From: Oscillibacter sp. ER4
GTDB lineage: Bacteria; Bacillota; Clostridia; Oscillospirales; Oscillospiraceae
Length of the DNA: 64,000 nucleotides
Direction of reading: 5' to 3'
Assembly (NCBI RefSeq): GCF_000765235.1
Contig: NZ_JPJG01000014.1
Coordinates: 49,771-113,770 of the forward strand
The translations under genes were made by a program, and so were the position numbers. The notes beneath the pieces are model-generated. The model did no database searches. It saw only the letters and a list, made by a program, of their open reading frames with translations, and was not told the origin of the DNA. The stretch's first letter is position 1. Every line of letters starts with the position of its first letter. Positions 57,766 through 64,000 of this stretch are shown here, piece after piece.

Positions 57766-59313
57766 ATGTCTGAAGAAAAGAAGATCAACGATCAGCAGGA
57801 GAGCGGCTCCCCCGAGCAGCTTTCCCTCAACGACGACCGCCGCGTCAAGGTCCTTTCCCCGGGCACGCTGGTCGCCAAGCGCTTTTTCCGCAACCGCCTC
57901 GCAGTCGTGGGTCTGACGATCCTCGCCGTGATGTTCATTTTCTCTTTCATCGGCGGCCTCATCAGCCCCTACGGGCAGGACGAGGTCTTCTACCGCGACG
58001 ATATCCAGCTCAAGGAATACGCCGCCATGAGCGAGAACACCGAGTACCGCTATCTCGTGGCCGACGGCCAGGAGTTCGGCACGATCCTCCAGGCGCAGCT
58101 CACGCTGCACATGGGCAAGGACGACAGCTTCTCCTACAAGGGTGTCACCTACGACGTGACCGAGGAGGGCGACTCGCTCTACTCCGTCTCGAGCGGCGGC
58201 AGGCTCCTTGCCATCGCCTATAAGGACATCATCAGCTCGAACGACCCCAGCCAGAAGTTCGGCTTCAACTTCAGCTTCAGCGCCCTTAAGGCGCACGCCA
58301 ACGGCGAAGCGGAGTTCACGGCCGACGGCAAGACCTATACGCTTGATGAAGACAGCGTCATGCTGAATGGCGAGGAGATCGCCTACATCAGTCGCTTTGT
58401 CATCCAGTCCAAGGTCAGCGGCACGGTCATCAGCAAGGACTTCAAAGAGCGCGTGCAGCAGGCCGTCGAAAACGGTGAGACCGAGTACACCTATGTGAAC
58501 GACGCCGGTCAGGAGCGCGAGATCAAGCTTGAATACAATCCCGCCAAGTACCAGTGGTCGATCAAGGAGGGCACGTCCACCCGCGTGTTCGACGCCTATT
58601 CCTTCCCCAGCTCCGCGCACTGGCTCGGTACGGATAAAAACGGTATGGATATGCTCACCCGCCTGATGTACGGCGGCCGCGTGTCGCTGATGATCGGCTT
58701 CATCGTCGTCATCATCTCCGCGGCGCTCGGCGTGGTGCTCGGCGGCGTCTCCGGCTACTTCGGCGGCTGGGTCGATAACCTCATCATGCGTATCGTCGAT
58801 ATCTTCTACTGCATCCCCTCCACCCCGCTCATCATCATTCTGGGCGCAGCGATGGACGGCATGCGCGTCGACCCACAGATCCGAATGCTCTACTTAATGC
58901 TGATCTTGGGCTTCCTCGGCTGGCCGGGTATCGCCCGTCTCGTCCGCGGCCAGATCCTCTCTCTGCGCGAGCAGGAGTTCATGACCGCGACGGAGGCCTG
59001 CGGCATCAGCGTTTCGCGCCGCATCTTCCGCCACCTGATCCCCAACGTCATCCCGCAGCTCATCGTCAACTGCACGATGAGCCTCGGCTCCACCATCATC
59101 ACCGAGGCAACGCTCAGCTTCCTCGGCCTCGGCGTCAAGTTCCCGTTCGCCTCCTGGGGCAACATCATGAACGACGTTTCCAACTCTTACGTCCTCACGA
59201 GCTACTGGTTCATCTGGATCCCCGCCGGCATCTGCCTGATGCTGACGGTCCTCGGCTTCAACTTCGTCGGCGACGGTCTGCGCGACGCGTTCGACCCGAA
59301 GATGAAGCGCTGA
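57766..59313 (+). CDS. Peptide ABC transporter permease, DppC type with a 200-residue external insertion
   Basis: A 515-residue permease; typical DppC proteins have about 280-310 residues. Residues 1-40 are cytosolic, with helix 1 at about 43-66. The normal HWLGTDKNGMDMLTRLMYGGR motif appears only at 285-305. Between them lies an extra extracytoplasmic domain (about 70-280) with strand-rich repeats such as FSYKGVTYDVTEEGDSLYSV and FTADGKTYTLDEDSVMLNGE. The rest is normal: helices from 306, EAA loop ATEACGISVSRRIFRHLIPN (408-427) and the SFLGLGVKFPFASWGNI motif. The insertion sits where it could touch the enlarged binding protein of the same operon. Confidence 0.94.
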   Translation: MSEEKKINDQQESGSPEQLSLNDDRRVKVLSPGTLVAKRFFRNRLAVVGLTILAVMFIFSFIGGLISPYGQDEVFYRDDIQLKEYAAMSENTEYRYLVADGQEFGTILQAQLTLHMGKDDSFSYKGVTYDVTEEGDSLYSVSSGGRLLAIAYKDIISSNDPSQKFGFNFSFSALKAHANGEAEFTADGKTYTLDEDSVMLNGEEIAYISRFVIQSKVSGTVISKDFKERVQQAVENGETEYTYVNDAGQEREIKLEYNPAKYQWSIKEGTSTRVFDAYSFPSSAHWLGTDKNGMDMLTRLMYGGRVSLMIGFIVVIISAALGVVLGGVSGYFGGWVDNLIMRIVDIFYCIPSTPLIIILGAAMDGMRVDPQIRMLYLMLILGFLGWPGIARLVRGQILSLREQEFMTATEACGISVSRRIFRHLIPNVIPQLIVNCTMSLGSTIITEATLSFLGLGVKFPFASWGNIMNDVSNSYVLTSYWFIWIPAGICLMLTVLGFNFVGDGLRDAFDPKMKR

Positions 59314-59330
59314 GAAAGGAGGGAATTTGA

Positions 59331-60539
59331 ATGGCTAAGAAGCATAATGACGGCTATCTTTCCGCAAAGGAATCCCGCCGCATTTCCAAAGAAAACCGCA
59401 AGATCACAAATGCGCTCGAAAAGAAGCGCAAGCGCAAGAACGTTCCCGAATCCGAGTATCTGACCGAGATGCACGACCCCAACAACGCGGTCGAATTCGA
59501 CAACCTGCACACCTACTTTTTCACCGACACGGGCGTTGTCAAGTCGGTCGACGGCGTCACGTTCTCCGTGCCCATCGGCAAGACTGTCGGCGTCGTCGGC
59601 GAGTCCGGCTGCGGCAAATCGGTCACGAGTTTGTCGCTCATGCAACTTTTGCAGCGCCCGCAGGGTCAGGTCGTGGAAGGCGAAATTCGCCTGAACCTCG
59701 GCAGCAAGGCCTACGACGTCACGAAGGCGCCTGACAGCGTCATGCAGCACTTACGCGGCAACTACATCTCCATGATCTTCCAGGAGCCGATGACCGCGCT
59801 GAACCCCGTGTTCCGCATCGGCGACCAGGTCGACGAGGTGCTGGCCCTGCACAACGAAAAGGGCCACGACGAAGCGCAGATCAAGGCGCGCACCATTGAG
59901 CTCCTTGAAATGGTCGGCATTGCCAACAGCGAGGGCGTTTACAAGATGTTCCCGCACGAGCTCTCCGGCGGTATGCGCCAGCGCGTCATGATCGCCATGG
60001 CGCTTGCGTGCAGCCCGAAGCTCATCATCGCCGACGAGCCCACCACGGCGCTCGACGTGACGATCCAGGCGCAGATCCTCGACCTTCTGCGCAATCTGAA
60101 GGATCAGATCAATTCCTCGATCATGTTCATCACGCACGACCTCGGCGTCATCGCCGAAATGGCGGACTATGTGGTCGTCATGTACGCTGGCCGCATCGTC
60201 GAGCAGGGCACGGCGGAGGAGATTTTCGCCCATCCCGCACACCCCTACACCATCGGCCTCATGGCCTCCAAGCCGGTCGTGGGCCGTCAGGTCGACAAGC
60301 TCTACTCCATCCCCGGCAAAGTGCCGAACCCCATCAACATGCCGAACTACTGCTATTTCAAGGACCGCTGCGAAATGTGCGTGAACGGCTGCGAGGGCGA
60401 CTACCCGTGCGAGGTCAGCATCTCGCCGACGCACAAGGTGAGCTGCTACCGCTATTACGACGGCAAGCGCCCCGACCTTGAGGGGGTCGTGGAGGAAGAG
60501 CTGGCCGAGGGCAAGGAAAACGGAAAGGAGGGTGAATAA
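59331..60539 (+). CDS. Peptide ABC transporter ATPase, DppD type
   Basis: A 402-residue ATPase. A very basic N-terminal extension of about 50 residues ([20 protein letters not shown]) precedes the ABC domain: Walker [13 protein letters not shown]-loop [11 protein letters not shown], signature [15 protein letters not shown] and Walker [14 protein letters not shown], then [10 protein letters not shown]. The C-terminal oligopeptide-family tail has a cysteine cluster ([19 protein letters not shown], then PCEV and SCY), the region that holds an iron-sulfur cluster in some DppD proteins. It starts 18 nt after dppC and ends one base before the next start. Confidence 0.95.
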   Translation: MAKKHNDGYLSAKESRRISKENRKITNALEKKRKRKNVPESEYLTEMHDPNNAVEFDNLHTYFFTDTGVVKSVDGVTFSVPIGKTVGVVGESGCGKSVTSLSLMQLLQRPQGQVVEGEIRLNLGSKAYDVTKAPDSVMQHLRGNYISMIFQEPMTALNPVFRIGDQVDEVLALHNEKGHDEAQIKARTIELLEMVGIANSEGVYKMFPHELSGGMRQRVMIAMALACSPKLIIADEPTTALDVTIQAQILDLLRNLKDQINSSIMFITHDLGVIAEMADYVVVMYAGRIVEQGTAEEIFAHPAHPYTIGLMASKPVVGRQVDKLYSIPGKVPNPINMPNYCYFKDRCEMCVNGCEGDYPCEVSISPTHKVSCYRYYDGKRPDLEGVVEEELAEGKENGKEGE

Positions 60540-60540
60540 G

Positions 60541-61677
60541 ATGCCGTTTTGGAAAGCCGGTAAGAACGACGATCAGGTCCTCGATGAACTGAAGGAAACG
60601 CAGAAGCAGAATGCCGATGAATTTGTCAAGAAGCAGGAGCACGCCGATGAGGCGCAGAAGTCCTCACTCATCATCGACAACAATTTCACCCCCGTGGAAT
60701 ACGACCCGCAGTACATCCTGCAGGTCAATCACCTCAAGAAATACTTCCCGATCAAGGGCGGTATGGTGTCGAAGACGGTCGGCTATGTCAAGGCCGTCGA
60801 CGGCGTCACGTTCAATTTAAAGCGCGGCACGACGATGGGCCTTGTCGGTGAGTCCGGCTGCGGCAAGACGACCACGGGCCGCACGATCCTGCGCCTGTAT
60901 GACTCCAAGTCCGGCGGTCAGGTGCTCTTCAACGGGCAGGAGGTCTACGACCTCTCCCACAAGGAGCTGCGCGCCCTGCGCACGAAGATGCAGATCATCT
61001 TCCAGGACCCGTTCTCTTCGCTCTCCCCGCGTATGCCGGTCGGCGAGATCATCGGCGAGGCCGTGCGCGAGCACAACCTTGTCCCGAAGGCGGAATTCGA
61101 CGATTATATCGATCAGGTCATGGACAACTGCGGCTTACAGCCGTTCCACAAGGACCGCTACCCGCACGAATTCTCCGGCGGTCAGCGCCAGCGTATCTGC
61201 ATCGCGCGTGCGCTCGCGCTCAACCCTGAGTTCATCGTCTGCGACGAGCCGGTCTCCGCACTCGACGTGTCCATCCAGGCGCAGATCATCAACCTGCTGA
61301 ACGAATTGCAGGATAAATACAAGCTGACGTACCTCTTCATCAGCCACGACCTCTCCGTTGTCGAGCACATCTCCGACACCGTCGGCGTCATGTACCTCGG
61401 CAACCTTGTGGAGTACGGCGCGAAGGAAGATATCTTCCGCAACCCGCTCCACCCCTACACGAAGGCGCTCTTCTCCGCCATCCCCATCCCCGACCCGAAG
61501 GTGAAGATGAACCGCATCGTGCTCGAGGGCTCCATCCCCTCCCCTGCCAATCCGCCCAAGGGCTGCAAATTCCACACCCGCTGCGCCAACTGCATGGCCT
61601 GCTGCAAGGAGGAAGCACCCGTCCAGCGCGAGATCGAGCCGGGCCACTTCGTGTGCTGCCACCTGTACGATATGTGA
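60541..61677 (+). CDS. Peptide ABC transporter ATPase, DppF type
   Basis: A 378-residue second ATPase. About 55 charged residues precede the ABC domain: Walker A GESGCGKTTTGRTILRLYD, Q-loop IFQDPFSSLSPRMPVGEII, signature FSGGQRQRICIARALA and Walker B IVCDEPVSALDVS, switch SHDLSVVEHISD. The tail has the oligopeptide-type cysteines (GCKFHTRCANCMACCKEE, then VCCH). Heterodimer with the DppD-type ATPase is expected. It begins one base after the preceding gene and its TGA overlaps the start of the next small gene. Confidence 0.95.
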   Translation: MPFWKAGKNDDQVLDELKETQKQNADEFVKKQEHADEAQKSSLIIDNNFTPVEYDPQYILQVNHLKKYFPIKGGMVSKTVGYVKAVDGVTFNLKRGTTMGLVGESGCGKTTTGRTILRLYDSKSGGQVLFNGQEVYDLSHKELRALRTKMQIIFQDPFSSLSPRMPVGEIIGEAVREHNLVPKAEFDDYIDQVMDNCGLQPFHKDRYPHEFSGGQRQRICIARALALNPEFIVCDEPVSALDVSIQAQIINLLNELQDKYKLTYLFISHDLSVVEHISDTVGVMYLGNLVEYGAKEDIFRNPLHPYTKALFSAIPIPDPKVKMNRIVLEGSIPSPANPPKGCKFHTRCANCMACCKEEAPVQREIEPGHFVCCHLYDM

Positions 61678-61970
61678 TGAAGAAGGACGACTTCTACGAG
61701 GAGGACGACGGCCGCACGATCGCCGACATGAGCGGCATCGAACGCCAGCCGACCTTTCTCCCGCACTTTCACCGCAAGCGCAGCGACTTTTCCGCGCCCG
61801 ACGCGCCCCGTGCGAACGACCGCCCGTGGGAAAGCGTTGCCGGTGAGCTGACGCGCGAGGAGCGCAATGCCGCCATCCGCGGCGCGCTCAAGGCGGGACT
61901 GCTGATCGCAGGTGTGTATATCCTCGCCGCTGCGGCGCTAATCGTCGCGATGCAGCTGCTCTGGTCTTAA
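61677..61970 (+). CDS. Small single-helix membrane protein at the end of the peptide ABC operon
   Basis: A 97-residue protein. About 65 polar, acidic to neutral residues (KKDDFYEEDDGRTIADMSGI, then RQPTFLPHFHRKRSDFS) are followed by one helix at the C-terminus (AGLLIAGVYILAAAALIVAM). The ATG overlaps the dppF stop by one base (TGATG), so it is translated with the transporter. No family recognised. A cytosolic-tail anchor or assembly factor for the importer is conceivable, based on position only. Confidence 0.75.
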   Translation: MKKDDFYEEDDGRTIADMSGIERQPTFLPHFHRKRSDFSAPDAPRANDRPWESVAGELTREERNAAIRGALKAGLLIAGVYILAAAALIVAMQLLWS

Positions 61971-61976
61971 ATATGG

Positions 61977-62009
61977 AAAAAGGAAGACTCTTTCGAGTCT
62001 TCCTTTTTT
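61977..62009 (+). terminator. Terminator of the peptide ABC operon
   Basis: AAAAAGGAAGACTC / GAGTCTTCCTTTTTT, 14-bp stem with 4-nt loop. Confidence 0.95.
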
Positions 62010-62059
62010 ATTTTTCTGCACGGCAACGACAAATAGCTCTCTTTTCTTCGGATTTCAGA

Positions 62060-62088
62060 TTGTTTTTATCTTTATTCTATGATATACT
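62060..62088 (+). promoter_or_regulatory. Promoter of the NSS symporter gene
   Basis: TTGTTT (62060-62065), 17-nt spacer, TATACT (62083-62088). Confidence 0.7.
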
Positions 62089-62127
62089 GGGTGAGTTGTA
62101 TGTCGTAAAAAAGAGAGGAGATTCTTC

Positions 62128-63492
62128 ATGGATCATAAAAGAGGTTCCTTTTCCGGCAAGATTGGCTTTGTCCTTTCGGCTGCGGGCGCGTCCGTCGGCC
62201 TCGGAAACATCTGGCGCTTTCCTTATCTGGCCGCCAAATACGGCGGCGCTATTTTCCTGCTGGTATACATCATTCTGGCGATGACCTTCGGCTACACGAT
62301 GATCATTGCGGAGACTTCGATCGGCCGCATGACCGGCAAGAGCCCTGTCGGCGCTTACAAGTCCTTCAGCGATAAGCCTGCGCTGCGCGTGAGCGGCTGG
62401 ATCAACGCCATCATTCCGATTCTGATCGTCCCCTACTACTCCGTCATCGGCGGCTGGGTCATCAAATATCTGGCGGAATACCTGATGGGTGAGGCGCACC
62501 TCGTCGCGGAGGACGGCTATTTCTCGTCCTTCATCTCCAACGGCGTGTCCTCGGAGCTTTGCTTTCTGATTTTCACGGCCATGACGCTGGCGATCATCTT
62601 CGCGGGCGTGGAAAACGGCATCGAGCGCGTCTCCAAGATCATGATGCCCATTCTCGTGGTGCTGTCGCTGATCATCGCCGTGTATTCCGTGACCCGCCCC
62701 GGTGCGCTGGAGGGCGTCAAGTACTTCCTTGTGCCCAATCTTGACAACTTCTCCTGGATGACGGTCGTCTCCGCCATGGGGCAGATGTTTTATTCCCTGT
62801 CCATCGCCATGGGCATTCTCATCACGTTCGGTTCCTACATGAAAAAGGACATCTCGATCGAAAGCTCCACCCGCAATGTCGAGGTCTTCGACACGGCCAT
62901 CGCCATCATGGCGGGCCTGATGATCATCCCCGCGGTGTTCGCCTTCTCCGGCGGCGATCCCAGCGCGCTGAAGGCCGGCCCCTCGCTGATGTTCATCACC
63001 ATCCCGAGGGTCTTTGATTCCATGGGCTTTGGCACGGTGATCGGCATTGCGTTCTTCCTGTTAGTGCTGTTCGCCGCGCTGACGAGCTCCATCGCGCTGA
63101 CGGAAAGTGCCGTCTCCACCTTACAGGATGAGCTGCACTGGAGCCGCAGAAAGGCCACGAGCATCATGGGAGTCTCCATGATCCTCCTCGGAAGCCTCTC
63201 CAGCCTGGGCTACGGCCCGCTGGCAAATGTCACCGTGATCGGCATGCAGTTTTTGGACTTCTTCGATTTCCTGACCAACTCCGTGATGATGCCCATCGCG
63301 GCCATCGCAAGCTGCATCCTCGTCTCCCGCGTCATCAGCGTCGACCGCATCGCGGACGAGGTCACGCTGAACGGCGCGCCCTTCCGCAGAAGAAAGGTCT
63401 TCAACGCCATGATCCGCTTCCTGTGCCCGTTCTTCGCGGCGATCATTTTGATCAGCTCGATCGCCAGCGCGTTCGGCTGGATCTCGATGTAA
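62128..63492 (+). CDS. Sodium-dependent amino-acid transporter, NSS (SNF) family
   Basis: A 454-residue symporter, the length of bacterial 11-helix NSS proteins. Helix 1 carries the sodium and substrate site: SAAGASVGLGNIWRFPYLAA (17-36), followed by KYGGAIFLLVYIILAMTFGY. The helix 6-8 regions show FYSLSIAMGILITFGSYMKK (unwound helix 6), FALTSSIA-like FAALTSSIALTESAVSTLQD with the sodium-site serines, and charged gating residues. The family takes up amino acids with Na+; relatives in anaerobes often carry Tyr, Trp or Ala. GAGAGGAG precedes the ATG. Single gene after the peptide importer operon. Confidence 0.94.
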   Translation: MDHKRGSFSGKIGFVLSAAGASVGLGNIWRFPYLAAKYGGAIFLLVYIILAMTFGYTMIIAETSIGRMTGKSPVGAYKSFSDKPALRVSGWINAIIPILIVPYYSVIGGWVIKYLAEYLMGEAHLVAEDGYFSSFISNGVSSELCFLIFTAMTLAIIFAGVENGIERVSKIMMPILVVLSLIIAVYSVTRPGALEGVKYFLVPNLDNFSWMTVVSAMGQMFYSLSIAMGILITFGSYMKKDISIESSTRNVEVFDTAIAIMAGLMIIPAVFAFSGGDPSALKAGPSLMFITIPRVFDSMGFGTVIGIAFFLLVLFAALTSSIALTESAVSTLQDELHWSRRKATSIMGVSMILLGSLSSLGYGPLANVTVIGMQFLDFFDFLTNSVMMPIAAIASCILVSRVISVDRIADEVTLNGAPFRRRKVFNAMIRFLCPFFAAIILISSIASAFGWISM

Positions 63493-63579
63493 ATAGTCGC
63501 GCTTCATAAGCGCGAGGAATAAGTGCAGCGTCGTAGGCGCTGCGGCCTGCTCCCTGCGACCTGCAGGGGTGCGGATAAA

Positions 63580-64000
63580 TAAGGGAGGGGTATCTCTTTT
63601 TCAAAAAGAGATACCCCTCCCTTATACCCTCCCAGAGAAAATTTGCATTTCAAGCGTGCAGCTCGAAGAGCTGCGGCGCTTGCCGATCGCTACTTGCTGC
63701 GCGTAGCGAAGCCGCGTTGAGCGCTGCTATACGACTTGCCTCTGCTCCTACTACCCGCTGTTGCGCAGCCGTTGGCGGCTCTGCTGCCTTACGGATGCGG
63801 CACACCCCTTGCGGGTGCCGCTCTACCTATCTTGTAGAAGTGCGCAGTAATCATCGTCTACCAGAGCACTCCTCAATGCGGCGAGCGCAGCAATGCCGCA
63901 TTCGGCACGCAGTCTGCCGCCGAGCAAACGTCACTCGCGCCTCACGACAGTAAGGCGCGGTTGCTGTCAGGTCGCGACTCGCAGGGATTCATGGCGAAGC
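63580..64000. repeat. Mosaic intergenic repeat element, copy D (runs off the right edge)
   Basis: After the NSS gene (gap from 63493; 63493-63579 shows small GC hairpins only) a 43-nt near-perfect hairpin (63580-63624, 22-bp arms, arms start TAAGGGAGGGGTATC) leads to CCCAGAGAA (63631-63639) and CTCGAAGAGCTGC. From 63711 the sequence matches the reversed copy C interior, with an extra 60-nt module at 63761-63820 also present at 401-461. The element continues beyond 64000, so its other end is not visible. No open frame with a ribosome site is found. Confidence 0.8.

Overview
The window is chromosomal DNA from a GC-rich, spore-forming, butyrate-producing anaerobic Firmicute. The best fit is the Oscillospiraceae (Oscillibacter / Lawsonibacter / Flavonifractor type). 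The support is an alpha/beta-type small acid-soluble spore protein, a T-box-controlled thrS, a crt-hbd / bcd-etfB-etfA butyryl-CoA pathway, RNase Y with YmdB, AGGAGG-type ribosome sites and many TTGACA-N17-TATAAT promoters set in AT-rich gaps. The genus is inferred. I see no prophage, CRISPR array, rRNA, tRNA or transposase.

Layout. 0-5 kb: molybdate uptake (modA and the start of modB) and a tight molybdenum-cofactor operon (moaA, moaC, MOSC protein, molybdopterin-binding protein), all leftward. 5-10.7 kb: an IclR regulator, a MATE exporter with its own MerR regulator, mog with a radical SAM protein, a DUF5662 protein and a spore protein. 10.8-15.8 kb: a TIGR04255 protein, a small membrane protein, an orphan sugar-ABC ATPase and an archaeal/eukaryal-type proS. 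15.9-23.8 kb: a two-component system, an SbcD-like nuclease, YbaK, YmdB, RNase Y and an amidase. 23.9-27.6 kb: a TAXI-type TRAP transporter with a DUF1850 protein. 27.9-31.6 kb: thrS with its T-box leader, a ModE-like regulator and a lipoprotein. 31.9-37 kb: butyrate synthesis. 37.2-39.3 kb: trmB, a VanW protein and an acetyltransferase. 39.4-49 kb: a nucleoside ABC importer (BMP family) beside deoC, deoD and a uridine-kinase-like gene, with a NiaR-type regulator and a lone PTS_EIIC_2-like permease between them. 49-54 kb: two peptidases and an MFS carrier. 54.2-62 kb: a six-gene peptide ABC transporter operon with unusually enlarged components. 62-63.5 kb: a sodium-dependent NSS symporter.

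Themes. Molybdenum genes occur in three places (0-5 kb, 8-9.5 kb, and the ModE-like gene at 30.5 kb), and a ModE-like inverted repeat lies upstream of modA. Nucleoside import and salvage genes sit together. Peptide hydrolysis and peptide import are adjacent. Three regulatory circuits can be read directly: a MerR promoter with a 19-bp spacer before the MATE-merR pair, a nested palindrome between niaR and the lone permease, and the thrS T-box.

The most unusual content is non-coding. The gaps at 89-495, 13785-14286 and 63580-64000 carry members of a mosaic repeat family. Its ends are 40-nt perfect or near-perfect palindromes followed by a CCC-AGAGAA motif. The stem sequence differs between copies while pairing is kept, and a roughly 60-nt module is present in some copies and absent from others. 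The gaps at 1505-1955 and 31690-31845 share a second structured element with compensatory stem changes. No protein in the window explains these repeats.
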